From NCBI RefSeq assembly GCF_047276495.1, contig NZ_CP178543.1, positions 1,922,001 through 1,986,000 on the forward strand: 64,000 nucleotides of DNA, in the 5' to 3' direction. Both the position numbers and the translations under genes were made by a program. Below are positions 18,409 through 27,855 of this stretch, piece after piece. The stretch's first letter is position 1, and each line of letters opens with the position of its first letter. This DNA is from Capilliphycus salinus. Lineage in GTDB: Bacteria; Cyanobacteriota; Cyanobacteriia; Cyanobacteriales; Microcoleaceae. The notes under the pieces are model-generated. The model had not been told where the DNA came from. It saw only the letters and a list, made by a program, of their open reading frames with translations, and ran no database searches.

Positions 18409-19134
18409 ATGGGACAAAAAATTAATCCAGTCGGTTTTCGTTTAGGAATCACCCAAGAACACAAGTCTAGATGGTTTGCTGATGCCAAACATTATCCCGA
18501 CCTTCTACAAGAAGATTATAAAATCCGTCAATACATTCAGAAAAACCTGAATAATGCCGGAATTTCGGATGTAAGGATTGAACGCAAAGCCGATCAAATC
18601 GACTTGGAAGTTTTAACCGCACGTCCGGGGGTGGTCGTCGGTCGCGGCGGTACGGGAATTGAATCTCTCCGCGTCGGTTTACAAAAAGAACTCGGCAACA
18701 ACCGCCAAATTCGGATCAATGTTGTAGAAGTTGCTCGCGTAGATGCTGACGCCCGGTTGATCGCCGAATACATCGCCCAACAGCTAGAAAAACGGGTATC
18801 GTTCCGACGGGTGGTTCGTCAAGCCATTACCCGAGCGCAAAAAGCCGGGATCGAAGGGATTAAAGTTCAAGTCAGCGGACGACTCAACGGCGCAGAAATT
18901 GCCCGGACAGAATGGACTCGCGAAGGTCGGGTTCCCCTGCATACTTTGCGCGCCGATATTGATTATGCTTACTGCACCGCCTTGACCATTTACGGAATTC
19001 TCGGCATTAAAGTTTGGGTGTTCAAAGGGGAGATTATTCCCGGACAAGAGGAGACATCCAACGCCAATCCGGGTCAACCCCGACGCAAACAACCGCGACG
19101 TCAAAAATACGACGATCGCTCCAATGAAGGATAG
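18409..19134 (+). CDS. rpsC: 30S ribosomal protein S3
   Basis: The 241-residue protein is at the mRNA entry site. It starts MGQKINPVGFRLGITQEHKSRWFAD; a KH domain carries RPGVVVGRGGTGIE near 72-85. The C-terminal basic tail (QPRRKQPRRQKYDDRSNEG) is slightly longer than in E. coli, as is normal in cyanobacteria. Confidence 0.99.
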   Translation: MGQKINPVGFRLGITQEHKSRWFADAKHYPDLLQEDYKIRQYIQKNLNNAGISDVRIERKADQIDLEVLTARPGVVVGRGGTGIESLRVGLQKELGNNRQIRINVVEVARVDADARLIAEYIAQQLEKRVSFRRVVRQAITRAQKAGIEGIKVQVSGRLNGAEIARTEWTREGRVPLHTLRADIDYAYCTALTIYGILGIKVWVFKGEIIPGQEETSNANPGQPRRKQPRRQKYDDRSNEG

Positions 19135-19200
19135 AAAATCCTCACAGTTTGGGGCTTTGGGCCTCCGACTGATCGCCAACCACGAATTCACGAACCACCG

Positions 19201-19629
19201 ATGTTAAGTCCTAAAAGAACGAAATTCCGCAAGCAACAACGGGGCCGAATGAAGGGTCAAGCTACCCGAGGAAATACCATTACTTTCGGCGAGTATGCTT
19301 TGCAAGCTCTCGAACCCTCTTGGATTACTTCCCGTCAAATCGAAGCCGCTCGTCGGGCGATGACTCGTTACATTCGTCGGGGTGGAAAGATTTGGATTCG
19401 GATTTTTCCCGATAAACCGATTACCATGCGTCCGGCTGAAACTCGGATGGGTTCCGGTAAAGGCGCTCCCGAGTATTGGGTCGCCGTCGTTAAGCCCGGA
19501 CGGATCATGTTTGAATTGGCAGGGGTTTCTGAAGAAATTGCTCGGGAAGCCATGCGGTTAGCCGCCTTTAAATTGCCGATTAAGACCAAGTTTATTATTA
19601 AGCAACAAGAGGAACAACCCTCTGAGTAA
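19201..19629 (+). CDS. rplP: 50S ribosomal protein L16
   Basis: The 142-residue protein orients A-site tRNA. It starts MLSPKRTKFRKQQRGRMKG; the conserved loops GKIWIRIFPDKPITMRPAETRMG and GKGAPEYWVAVVKPG are intact. Confidence 0.99.
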   Translation: MLSPKRTKFRKQQRGRMKGQATRGNTITFGEYALQALEPSWITSRQIEAARRAMTRYIRRGGKIWIRIFPDKPITMRPAETRMGSGKGAPEYWVAVVKPGRIMFELAGVSEEIAREAMRLAAFKLPIKTKFIIKQQEEQPSE

Positions 19630-19667
19630 AACATGGGGGAGAGGGAGATTTAGGAGGTTAAAACGTT

Positions 19668-19970
19668 ATGTCTTTGCCCAAGATTAAAGACGCCCGAGAG
19701 TTAAGTGATGAACAACTGTCAGATCGGATTCTGGAACTGAAAAAAGAACTGGCTAATCTGCGTTTGTTGAAAGGAACAGGACGGTTAGAAAAGCCCCACC
19801 AGTTTAAACACGTTAAACACGAATTGGCTCAATTATTTACCGTTGAAACTGAGCGACGACATCAGCAAGCTGCCGAAGCTGAAACGACTTCAGCCCAGTC
19901 AGAAACAACCGGGTCTACTGCTGCTTACGAACCCGTATCAGCAGAAGCTTCATCCGCTGAAGACGCTTAA
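19668..19970 (+). CDS. rpmC: 50S ribosomal protein L29, with extended acidic tail
   Basis: The core (residues 1-66) is the helical L29 fold with ELKKELANLRLLKGTGRLEKPHQFKHVKHELAQL. Residues 67-100 add a low-complexity acidic/Ser/Thr tail (EAETTSAQSETTGSTAAYEP...), making 100 residues against about 65-75 in most bacteria. The AGGAGG box at about 19652 precedes the ATG. The tail is probably surface-exposed near the tunnel exit; no function is assigned. Confidence 0.96.
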   Translation: MSLPKIKDARELSDEQLSDRILELKKELANLRLLKGTGRLEKPHQFKHVKHELAQLFTVETERRHQQAAEAETTSAQSETTGSTAAYEPVSAEASSAEDA

Positions 19971-20054
19971 AAAATTCGCTAAACTGAATGGGGTTTAGCA
20001 TTCAAAAATAAGTAATTCTTGGCGGGTTTTACGAACAATTAGGTAAACCAAACT

Positions 20055-20303
20055 ATGGCAGTAAAAGAACGAGTTGGCTTAGTGATAAGCAACAAAATGC
20101 AAAAAACGGTGGTGGTGGCTGTAGAAAACCGTTCGCCTCACCCCAAGTATGGAAAAATTGTGGTGAAAACAAAGCACTACAAGGCTCACGATGAAGAAAA
20201 TAAATGTCAAGAAGGGGATAGAGTTCGCATTCAAGAAACTCGCCCTTTGAGCAAAACTAAACGTTGGAATGTGATAGAAATTTTGACTTCAGAACCCGAA
20301 TAA
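20055..20303 (+). CDS. rpsQ: 30S ribosomal protein S17
   Basis: The 82-residue OB-fold protein binds 16S rRNA early. Family blocks RVGLVISNKMQKTVVVAVE and HPKYGKIVVKTKHYKAHDE and the C-terminal RPLSKTKRWNVIEIL are seen. Confidence 0.99.
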   Translation: MAVKERVGLVISNKMQKTVVVAVENRSPHPKYGKIVVKTKHYKAHDEENKCQEGDRVRIQETRPLSKTKRWNVIEILTSEPE

Positions 20304-20374
20304 TTTTGGGGAAAAAGAGTCAAAAATTTTAGGAGCTTTTCAACAATCAACCTCTCAACAATCCATGAAGTGCC

Positions 20375-20743
20375 ATGATTCAAACGCAGACTATCCTGAA
20401 TGTTGCTGATAATAGCGGAGCGCGAAAATTGATGTGTATCCGCATCTTGGGCGGAGGTAATCGTCGCTACGCCTATATCGGGGATGAGATTATTGCTGTC
20501 GTTAAAGATGCGATTCCTAATATGGCCGTTAAACGCTCAGATGTGGTCAGAGCCGTTGTGGTCCGAACCCGTCACAGTCTGCGCCGTGATAGTGGCATGA
20601 GCATCCGATTTGATGATAACGCCGCCGTGATCATTAATCCGGAGGGTAATCCCCGAGGAACTCGCGTGTTCGGTCCAATTGCTCGCGAATTGCGAGAAAA
20701 AAATTACATGAAAATCGTTTCTTTAGCACCGGAGGTTATCTAA
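20375..20743 (+). CDS. rplN: 50S ribosomal protein L14
   Basis: The 122-residue protein is at the subunit interface and starts MIQTQTILNVADNSGARKLMCIRILGG. Its TAA stop overlaps the rplX ATG (TAATG), so the two are translationally coupled. Confidence 0.99.
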   Translation: MIQTQTILNVADNSGARKLMCIRILGGGNRRYAYIGDEIIAVVKDAIPNMAVKRSDVVRAVVVRTRHSLRRDSGMSIRFDDNAAVIINPEGNPRGTRVFGPIARELREKNYMKIVSLAPEVI

Positions 20744-21093
20744 TGCCTGGGAAGAAACAAGCCTCAACCCAACGTCAGAAAATGCACGTGAAAACAGGGG
20801 ATACCGTGCAAGTGATTGCCGGAAAAGATAAAGGCAAAATCGGAGAAGTGATTCGCGCTATTCCTAAGTTGAGTAAAGTCGTGGTCAAGGATGTGAATAT
20901 TCGCACCAAACACGTCAAACCTCAACAAGAAGGAGAATCGGGTAAAATTATTACCTTTGAAGCCCCGATTCACAGTTCAAATGTGATGCTCTATTCGACC
21001 AAAGAAAAAGTCGCCAGTCGCATTTGTTATACCTTCACCGACGAAGGCCGGAAAGTGCGAATGCTGAAAAAAACCGGAGAGATAATTGATTAA
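20743..21093 (+). CDS. rplX: 50S ribosomal protein L24
   Basis: The 116-residue KOW-domain assembly initiator carries HVKTGDTVQVIAGKDKGKIGEV. It overlaps the rplN stop by one base. Confidence 0.98.
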   Translation: MPGKKQASTQRQKMHVKTGDTVQVIAGKDKGKIGEVIRAIPKLSKVVVKDVNIRTKHVKPQQEGESGKIITFEAPIHSSNVMLYSTKEKVASRICYTFTDEGRKVRMLKKTGEIID

Positions 21094-21185
21094 TTATTTC
21101 TCTGAAAATCGGGGAACACATTCCCTCTTTTCTAGGTACAAAACCCACCCTGACCAAGCCCAGGGATAGACAAGGAACAACCACT

Positions 21186-21734
21186 ATGGCAGCCAATCAA
21201 ATTAAAACCCAGTATCTCGAAAAAGTCGTTCCCAAACTGATGGAGCAATTTGGATATGAAAATATCCATCAAGTTCCCAAACTCGTGAAAATTACCGTCA
21301 ACCGAGGCTTGGGAGAAGCTTCACAAAACGCCAAAGCCCTCGACTCCTCCCTCAACGAAATCGCGACCATCGCCGGACAAAAACCCGTTGTGACTCGGGC
21401 CAAAAAAGCGATCGCCGGATTTAAAATTCGTGAAGGAATGCCCGTTGGGGTGATGGTAACACTGCGCTCCGACCGGATGTATGCCTTCTTAGAGCGCCTC
21501 ATTCACCTGGCATTGCCCCGAATTCGTGACTTTCGCGGGATTAATCCTAAAAGCTTCGATGGGCGAGGAAATTACAGTTTGGGCGTTCGAGAACAACTGA
21601 TTTTTCCCGAAATTGAATACGACAGTATCGATCAAATTCGGGGTTTAGATATTTCAATTATTACCACCGCTAAGTCCGACGAAGAGGGACGTGCCTTGCT
21701 CAAAGAGATGGGAATGCCCTTCCGGGAAAATTAA
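21186..21734 (+). CDS. rplE: 50S ribosomal protein L5
   Basis: The 182-residue central-protuberance protein contacts 5S rRNA and P-site tRNA. The loop GQKPVVTRAKKAIAGFKIREG and the C-terminal block RGLDISIITTAKSDEEGRALL are conserved. Confidence 0.99.
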   Translation: MAANQIKTQYLEKVVPKLMEQFGYENIHQVPKLVKITVNRGLGEASQNAKALDSSLNEIATIAGQKPVVTRAKKAIAGFKIREGMPVGVMVTLRSDRMYAFLERLIHLALPRIRDFRGINPKSFDGRGNYSLGVREQLIFPEIEYDSIDQIRGLDISIITTAKSDEEGRALLKEMGMPFREN

Positions 21735-21757
21735 GGCTATCAGATAACGAGATAACT

Positions 21758-22159
21758 ATGCCAACAAACGATACTATTTCAGATATGTTGACGCGCATTC
21801 GGAACTCTTGTTTGGCGCGACATCAAACCACACAAATTCCGGCGACCAAAATGACGCGCAGCATTGCCCAAGTGCTGAAAAATGAAGGCTTCATTGGCGA
21901 GTTTGAAGAAACGGGAGAAGGAATCAAAAAATCTCTGGTTCTTTCTTTGAAATACAATCCGAAAACTCGCACCCCGATTATCAAAAAACTGAAGCGCGTC
22001 AGCCGCCCCGGTTTGCGAGTCTATAGCAATCGCAAAGAACTCCCGAGAGTTTTAGGCGGGATTGGGATTGCGATTATCTCTACCTCTCGGGGAGTAATGA
22101 CAGACCGAGAAGCCCGCAGTCAGGGTATTGGTGGAGAAGTGCTTTGTTACATTTGGTAA
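21758..22159 (+). CDS. rpsH: 30S ribosomal protein S8
   Basis: The 133-residue protein binds the 16S central domain. It starts MPTNDTISDMLTRIRNSCLARH and ends with GIAIISTSRGVMTDREARSQGIGGEVLCYIW. It directly follows rplE because cyanobacterial spc operons lack rpsN at this point. Confidence 0.99.
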   Translation: MPTNDTISDMLTRIRNSCLARHQTTQIPATKMTRSIAQVLKNEGFIGEFEETGEGIKKSLVLSLKYNPKTRTPIIKKLKRVSRPGLRVYSNRKELPRVLGGIGIAIISTSRGVMTDREARSQGIGGEVLCYIW

Positions 22160-22325
22160 GTCGAGGCGAAAGTTGCCTCAACAATTGATGCGTCTCGAAC
22201 CAACAGTCGGCACAAATTAACCCGATTTTGACTGAACTCAATTTGTGATTCACCAAGCAAGATTTCTTTAAAATCCTTGCGGTTTGACTCCCGAAAATTG
22301 ACAACTTACAACAGCACATACCATT

Positions 22326-22871
22326 ATGTCTAGAATTGGTAAACGCCCAATTCCCATCCCGGCTAAAGTGACCTTAACCATCGACGGACAACAAATCACC
22401 GTCAAAGGCCCCAAAGGAGAACTCTCTCGCGTGTTACCCGCTCAGGTGCTCCTCGAACAAGAGGGTGAAAGCTTGCTCGTTAAACGGCGCGATGAGTCCC
22501 GTTTAGCCCGTCAACGACACGGATTATCTCGCACCCTGGTTGCCAATATGGTCGATGGTGTCTCCAAAGGATTTGAAAGACGCCTAGAAATTCAAGGGGT
22601 GGGTTATCGGGCGCAAGTTCAAGGAAGAAATTTGGTTCTCAATGTTGGCTACAGCAAACCCGTTGAGATGAATCCCCCCGAAGGCATCACCGTCGCCGTC
22701 GAAAATAATACCAACGTGATTGTCACCGGCATCGATAAAGAAATTGTCGGCAACGTCGCCGCTCAAATTCGAGCCGTTCGTCCGCCCGAACCCTACAAAG
22801 GCAAAGGCATCCGCTACGCCGGAGAACAGGTCAGACGCAAAGCAGGTAAAGCAGGTAAAGCCAAGAAATAA
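22326..22871 (+). CDS. rplF: 50S ribosomal protein L6
   Basis: The 181-residue two-domain protein starts MSRIGKRPIPIPAKVTL; the C-terminal PEPYKGKGIRYAGEQVRRKAGK is the family signature. The 166-bp gap before it holds no gene that I can support. Confidence 0.99.
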   Translation: MSRIGKRPIPIPAKVTLTIDGQQITVKGPKGELSRVLPAQVLLEQEGESLLVKRRDESRLARQRHGLSRTLVANMVDGVSKGFERRLEIQGVGYRAQVQGRNLVLNVGYSKPVEMNPPEGITVAVENNTNVIVTGIDKEIVGNVAAQIRAVRPPEPYKGKGIRYAGEQVRRKAGKAGKAKK

Positions 22872-22874
22872 ACT

Positions 22875-23237
22875 ATGAAACTGACACGCAAGGAATCACG
22901 CTACCGTCGCCATCGCCGGGTGCGAAGCAAAGTGTTCGGCACTTCCGAACGACCCCGTTTGGCCGTGTTTCGCTCCCACAAACACATCTATGCTCAGGTG
23001 ATTGATGATACCCAACATCATACCTTGGCGGCTGCCTCAACCCTAGATCCCGATCTCAAGACTAAGCTAGAGACAGGGGGAACCTGTGACGCCTCCGTAC
23101 AGGTGGGACAGCTTCTAGCAGAACGTTTACTATCCAAAGGCATCTCTAAAGTCGTTTTTGACCGGGGGGGCTATTTGTATCACGGTCGAGTCAAAGCGCT
23201 CGCTGACGCCGCCCGAGAAGCGGGTTTAGATTTCTAA
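22875..23237 (+). CDS. rplR: 50S ribosomal protein L18
   Basis: The 120-residue 5S rRNA-binding protein starts MKLTRKESRYRRHRRVR and ends ADAAREAGLDF. It lies only 3 bp after rplF. Confidence 0.99.
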   Translation: MKLTRKESRYRRHRRVRSKVFGTSERPRLAVFRSHKHIYAQVIDDTQHHTLAAASTLDPDLKTKLETGGTCDASVQVGQLLAERLLSKGISKVVFDRGGYLYHGRVKALADAAREAGLDF

Positions 23238-23291
23238 ACTTCAGCACAGACCGGTAAATTGGTCATTTAATTGCTCAAAGGATAAACAATT

Positions 23292-23837
23292 ATGGCAGAA
23301 CAGCAACAGCAGCGGCGCGGCAAAAAAGGAAATCGCGCCAAAGAAAAAGAAACCGAATGGCAAGAACGGGTGGTGCAAATTCGTCGGGTGACTAAAGTGG
23401 TCAAGGGCGGTAAGAAACTGAGTTTTCGAGCCATCGTGATTGTCGGTAACGAACGCGGTCAAGTCGGCGTCGGCGTCGGTAAAGCAGCCGATGTGATTGG
23501 AGCGGTGAAAAAAGGGGTCGTAGATGGCCGTAAAAATGTGATTGAAGTCCCTTTGACCAAATCTTATTCGATTCCCCATCTGGTCCAAGGAGAAGGCGGC
23601 GGAGCCAAAGTGTTAATCCGACCCGCAGCGCCCGGTACGGGTGTAATTGCCGGGGGAGCAGTCCGAACCGTTCTCGAATTGGCAGGCGTTCGCAATATCC
23701 TGGCCAAACAACTCGGTTCAGGTAATCCCCTCAACAATGCCCGGGCTGCCGTTGATGCCCTCACCACCTTACGAACCCTCTCAGAAGTCGCCCGAGAACG
23801 GGGAATTTCTGTTGAGCAGCTTTATGAGGTCGGTTAA
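23292..23837 (+). CDS. rpsE: 30S ribosomal protein S5
   Basis: The 181-residue protein controls decoding accuracy. It has a Gln/Lys/Arg-rich N-terminal extension (MAEQQQQRRGKKGNRAKEKETE) before the dsRBD (WQERVVQIRRVTKVVKGGKKLSF); GAVRTVLELAGVRNILAK and the C-terminal domain are complete. Confidence 0.99.
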   Translation: MAEQQQQRRGKKGNRAKEKETEWQERVVQIRRVTKVVKGGKKLSFRAIVIVGNERGQVGVGVGKAADVIGAVKKGVVDGRKNVIEVPLTKSYSIPHLVQGEGGGAKVLIRPAAPGTGVIAGGAVRTVLELAGVRNILAKQLGSGNPLNNARAAVDALTTLRTLSEVARERGISVEQLYEVG

Positions 23838-23906
23838 CGGGTTGAAACCGTTGAGGATGAATATTCTCACCATCGATAACTGATTACTGTTTACTCAGCA
23901 ACAATT

Positions 23907-24407
23907 ATGAGATTAGAAGACGCCGTACCAAAATCCGGCTCCCGCCACCGCCGCCGTCGCCTCGGCCGAGGAATTTCCGCAGGCCAGGGGGCAAGCTGTG
24001 GCAAAGGGATGCGCGGTCAAAAGTCACGCTCAGGCGGGAGTACCCGACCGGGCTTTGAAGGAGGTCAAAATCCTCTTTACAGACGTTTGCCCAAATTAAA
24101 GGGCTTTCCTCAGGTCAATCGGAAACAGTACACTACCATTAATGTAGGAAGGTTGGCATCTCTGAGTGCGGATACAGAAGTTACCCTTGATTCTCTGCGA
24201 GAAGCGGGAATTTTAACGGCCAACAACGGACCGTTAAAGGTTTTGGGAGATGGGGAACTGAACGTAGCGCTAAGAGTCCGAGCCGCAGCTTTTACCCAAA
24301 CGGCACGCTCAAAAATTGAAGCGGCCGGGGGAAGTTGTGAAACGATTGATGCCAACAACCGCCAAACAAGTGAAGACACTCAGTCCACTTCAACCGAGGA
24401 AGAGTGA
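23907..24407 (+). CDS. rplO: 50S ribosomal protein L15
   Basis: The 166-residue protein has the glycine/arginine-rich N-terminus (GSRHRRRRLGRGISAGQGASCGKGMRGQKSRSGG, split at 10-45). The core ends near residue 148; an acidic tail TSEDTQSTSTEEE follows. rpmD, which precedes rplO in many bacteria, is absent, as is normal for cyanobacteria. Confidence 0.98.
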   Translation: MRLEDAVPKSGSRHRRRRLGRGISAGQGASCGKGMRGQKSRSGGSTRPGFEGGQNPLYRRLPKLKGFPQVNRKQYTTINVGRLASLSADTEVTLDSLREAGILTANNGPLKVLGDGELNVALRVRAAAFTQTARSKIEAAGGSCETIDANNRQTSEDTQSTSTEEE

Positions 24408-24447
24408 GTTGTCTTGGTTCAACTGGGTTTGAAAGAGGTAGTCCTTA

Positions 24448-25755
24448 ATGGTTGTTAGTCGAGATAAAGCACCAACTGCACAAGAGACCTTTTTGCAGAT
24501 GGCTCAAGCCGCCGGGTTGCGGGGTCGTATCCTCATTACCATTGGCTTGCTGATTTTAGTTCGTTTGGGGGTGTTCTTACCCATTCCAGGAATCGATCGC
24601 GCTTCCTTCACTGCTGCGATTCAAAATAGCGATGTGATCGGCTTTTTGGATTTGTTTGTGGGTGGGGGCCTTTCCGCTCTGGGAATTTTTGCCTTGGGCA
24701 TTTTACCCTTTATTAATGCTTCGATCATCATGCAGTTGATGACCGCAGCATTGCCGACTTTAGAAGATTTGCAGAAAAATGAAGGGGAAGCCGGACGGCG
24801 GAAGATTTCTCAGATTACCCGCTATGTTGCCTTGGGCTGGGCGGTTCTGCAAAGTATTGGTCTGGCCCTGTGGGTGAGTCCTTTTGCGGAAAGTCCGGGG
24901 TTTTTGTTTATGGCGGAGGTCGTCTTGGCGTTATCGGCCGGGGCGATGTTTGTCATGTGGGTCTCGGAACTGATTACGGAGCGGGGGATCGGTAACGGGG
25001 CTTCGTTGCTGATTTTTGTCAATATTGTCGCGGTTCTGCCCCGGTCTTTGGGAAATACGATTGAGTTGGCTCAAAGTGGCGATCGCGCGATTGTCGGCCG
25101 GGTGATTATTCTGTTATTGATTTTCTTGGCGATGATCGTCGGGATTGTTTTTGTACAGGAAGGAACTCGCCGGATTCCCATTGTTTCGGCTCGCCGTCAG
25201 GTCGGTCGCAAACTTTATCGGGAAAAAACCAGTTATCTGCCCTTGCGACTCAATCAGGGGGGGGTAATGCCGATTATTTTTGCTTCTGCGGTTCTGATTT
25301 TACCTGCATCCCTATCGCAATTTACCAATAATCCGATTTTAGTTCAAATTGCCACCGCACTCAGTCCGAGCGGGCCGACCCCTTGGCTGTATGCGGCGTT
25401 CTATTTGGTGCTGATTTTGTTCTTTAGCTATTTCTATGCGTCGCTGATTTTGCAACCGGTAGATATGGCGCAGAACCTCAAGAAAATGGGGGCGTCGATT
25501 CCCGGAATTCGTCCCGGTCGGGCCACGAGTGAGTATATTGAACGGGTTCTGAATCGATTGACCTTTTTGGGGGCGATCTTTTTGGGGTTTGTGGCGATTA
25601 TTCCCACTGTCGTTGAAACCGCGACTCGGGTTCCCACTTTTCGCGGATTTGGGGCGACCTCTCTGTTGATTTTAGTGGGTGTGGCGATTGACACGGCGAA
25701 GCAGGTGCAAACCTATGTAATTTCTCAACGCTATGAAGGAATGGTGAAGCGATAG
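24448..25755 (+). CDS. secY: Preprotein translocase subunit SecY
   Basis: The 435-residue, ten-helix core of the SecYEG channel exports proteins into and across plasma and thylakoid membranes. Visible landmarks are the plug/TM2 region (PFINASIIMQLMTAALPTLEDLQKNEGEAGRRKISQITRY), the cytoplasmic loop with GTRRIPIV and RLNQGGVMPIIFASA, and the C-terminal GTSLLILVGVAIDTAKQVQTYVI-type ending. It overlaps adk by one base. Confidence 0.98.
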   Translation: MVVSRDKAPTAQETFLQMAQAAGLRGRILITIGLLILVRLGVFLPIPGIDRASFTAAIQNSDVIGFLDLFVGGGLSALGIFALGILPFINASIIMQLMTAALPTLEDLQKNEGEAGRRKISQITRYVALGWAVLQSIGLALWVSPFAESPGFLFMAEVVLALSAGAMFVMWVSELITERGIGNGASLLIFVNIVAVLPRSLGNTIELAQSGDRAIVGRVIILLLIFLAMIVGIVFVQEGTRRIPIVSARRQVGRKLYREKTSYLPLRLNQGGVMPIIFASAVLILPASLSQFTNNPILVQIATALSPSGPTPWLYAAFYLVLILFFSYFYASLILQPVDMAQNLKKMGASIPGIRPGRATSEYIERVLNRLTFLGAIFLGFVAIIPTVVETATRVPTFRGFGATSLLILVGVAIDTAKQVQTYVISQRYEGMVKR

Positions 25756-26333
25756 TGGTTCAAGTTATTTTTTTAGGCCCTCCAGGTTCGGGTAAAGGAA
25801 CGCAGGCGGCGCGGTTGTCGGAGTTGTTGGCAGTTCCTCACATCTCAACTGGTGACATTTTGAGAACTCACGTCGCCCAACAAACGGATTTAGGTCAAAA
25901 AGCGAAAGCTTTCATGGATAGCGGCGATCTGGTTCCGGATCAGTTGATTCTGGATATGGTTCAAGATCGTCTCCATCAGCCTGACGCTCAAAAGGGTTGG
26001 ATTCTTGATGGGTTTCCTCGGAATGTGGCTCAAGCTAGTTTTGTTGAAGAGGTTGTCCTCCAACAAAAGGCTGAAAACGGTTCGGGTAATTCTGATGATC
26101 CGGTTAGTATTATTAACTTGGAAGTTCCCGATGAGGTGTTAATTGAGCGTTTGCTGGCTCGCGGTCGGGCTGATGATTGTGAAGAAACGATTCGTCATCG
26201 TTTGCAAGTTTATCGCGAGCAAACTGCACCGTTGATTGAGTATTATCGCACGCGCAATCAGTTGAGTGTTGTTAATGGAAATCTTTCCGTTGATCAGGTG
26301 ACAGCCGAGTTGAAAAAGGCTGTTGCTTCTTAG
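25755..26333 (+). CDS. adk: Adenylate kinase
   Basis: The 192-residue enzyme catalyses ATP + AMP = 2 ADP. The P-loop GPPGSGKGT is at 8-16; HISTGDILR, GWILDGFPRN and the arginine of the LID (ARGRADD) are present. The LID is short and lacks the four-Cys zinc site of Gram-positive enzymes. The GTG start overlaps the secY TAG (TAGTG), showing coupling. Confidence 0.98.
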   Translation: MVQVIFLGPPGSGKGTQAARLSELLAVPHISTGDILRTHVAQQTDLGQKAKAFMDSGDLVPDQLILDMVQDRLHQPDAQKGWILDGFPRNVAQASFVEEVVLQQKAENGSGNSDDPVSIINLEVPDEVLIERLLARGRADDCEETIRHRLQVYREQTAPLIEYYRTRNQLSVVNGNLSVDQVTAELKKAVAS

Positions 26334-26605
26334 GGGTTTTCTGTTTTGGGACCTCAGACAGTGGAAATCGATTGAGTTCAATTCTCATCCCACTTCCAGA
26401 CCAGGCGAATCGTTCTTCAGACTAGACTCTAACCCCCGTTGGCGGTCTCCCCTTGACATGAGTTCCTCCGTTTATTTGAAGATTTTGATAAAATATGTTA
26501 AGAATTGCATCTTGACTGCCCATGTCGGAGGGGTTAGAGCTAGTCTGCCAAGAACGGCAAGGAGGGGTTCAAGACGCACTTCGGTTGAATTGAGGAAACA
26601 ACAGC

Positions 26606-26830
26606 TTGTCTAAACAAGATTTGATTGAAATGGAAGGCACGGTAACAGAGTCTCTTCCAAATGCGATGTTTCGTGTGGATCTTGATAATGGGTTTAATGT
26701 TTTAGCTCATATTTCCGGCAAGATCCGCCGGAACTACATCAAGATTTTACCAGGAGACCGAGTGAAGGTGGAATTAACGCCTTACGACTTAACTAAAGGT
26801 AGAATTACGTATCGCCTGAAGAAAAAGTAG
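26606..26830 (+). CDS. infA: Translation initiation factor IF-1 (TTG start)
   Basis: The 74-residue OB-fold factor occludes the A site during initiation. The family N-terminus MSKQDLIEMEGTVTESLPNAMF forces the start onto a TTG codon (26606), with GAGG about ten bases upstream. A rare start on an initiation factor gene may tie its expression to initiation fidelity, as with infC (inference). The 272-bp gap from adk includes a TTGACA at 26453-26458 without a convincing -10. Confidence 0.97.
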   Translation: MSKQDLIEMEGTVTESLPNAMFRVDLDNGFNVLAHISGKIRRNYIKILPGDRVKVELTPYDLTKGRITYRLKKK

Positions 26831-26939
26831 ATTGAGGTTGAACCCCTGCCTTTTCGATTGTCAAGAGGTAGAAATGCTGGCTCAACTTTCCCAATCAATG
26901 ATATAATAATAAATTTGTTGTAGTATTGCCAGAAGCGGC

Positions 26940-27053
26940 ATGAAAGTTAGAGCATCAGTCCGAAAAATTTGTGAAAAGTGTCGCGTCATTCGTCGTCGTG
27001 GCCGAGTGATGGTCATTTGTTCCAATCCCAAGCATAAACAGCGACAAGGATAG
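26940..27053 (+). CDS. rpmJ: 50S ribosomal protein L36
   Basis: This 37-residue protein has the full sequence pattern MKVRASVRKICEKCRVIRRR followed by GRVMVICSNPKHKQRQG. The zinc ligands C11, C14, C27 and H32 are all present (C+ form). A TATAAT box at 26902-26907 lies 33 bp upstream but has no -35 partner. It occupies the usual slot between infA and rpsM. Confidence 0.98.
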   Translation: MKVRASVRKICEKCRVIRRRGRVMVICSNPKHKQRQG

Positions 27054-27384
27054 GTGAACAGACGACTCCCTTGAACTCCAAATCGGCTCTAGCACAGAAG
27101 CAAATCTAGAGCGAAGTCCGACAAACTCAAATGTTTTGACTTGACTCCCCAAAAAGCGGTTGAGGTTCTGTGATCTCAACTGCAAGAGCCACGACCACCG
27201 AAGCGACCGAGACGAACCTCAACTCAATTATGAGTCTATGGAGTGGGTGGAAGCCTTTCGGGACGCTCACGCTTGACACTTGGGGCGTGCGCCGGGAGTA
27301 ACAACAGGAGAACCAACGCAGTGATTGAACTGCATCTGCTTTGAAGAATAACTTCACGTAACGTATTTCACAGGAGAAATCAGT
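27054..27384 (+). other. 331-bp gap between rpmJ and rpsM
   Basis: No open frame with a recognisable product is present. A small stem GTTGAG/CTCAAC occurs near 27159-27180 and a TTGACA near 27273 without a clear -10. The length suggests a structured leader or an internal promoter for the rpsM-rpsK-rpoA segment; neither can be confirmed by reading. Confidence 0.45.
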
Positions 27385-27768
27385 GTGGCACGTATAGCCG
27401 GAGTAGACCTTCCACGAGATAAACGTGTTGAAATTGGTCTAACTTACATTTACGGAATTGGACTGTCACGGTCCAAAGAAATTTTGGAAGAAACCGGGGT
27501 TAATCCCGATACCCGAGTCAAAGATCTCACCGATGCGGAAGTCGCCGCCTTAAGAGCTCTAGTTCAGAGTAAATATCAAGTCGAAGGGGATCTCAGACGC
27601 TGGGAAGCAATGAACATCAAGCGTCTGATGGATATTGGCACCTATCGGGGTCGCCGTCACCGTATGGGCCTGCCTGTACGCGGCCAGCGCACCCGCACCA
27701 ATGCCAGAACACGTCGGGGCGTCCGGCGCACGGTCGCAGGTAAGAAAAAAGCTAGTTCGAAGAAATAG
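27385..27768 (+). CDS. rpsM: 30S ribosomal protein S13
   Basis: The 127-residue head protein contacts P-site tRNA. The GTG start gives MARIAGVDLPRDKRVEIGLTYIYGIG, with AGGAGA eight bases upstream. The C-terminal GLPVRGQRTRTNARTRRGVRRTV is intact. Confidence 0.99.
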   Translation: MARIAGVDLPRDKRVEIGLTYIYGIGLSRSKEILEETGVNPDTRVKDLTDAEVAALRALVQSKYQVEGDLRRWEAMNIKRLMDIGTYRGRRHRMGLPVRGQRTRTNARTRRGVRRTVAGKKKASSKK

Positions 27769-27855
27769 GGTTAAAACTTGCTGGCAACCCAATCCTCTGC
27801 TGACAAGCTCTAGGTGGGTGATAGAGACAAATGAGATCGCGTTAGAAATGTAACT

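Noticed and set aside
26453..26500. Promoter for infA (TTGACA at 26453)
   Set aside because: The TAAAAT downstream is about 30 bp away and no other -10 stands at 16-18 bp.
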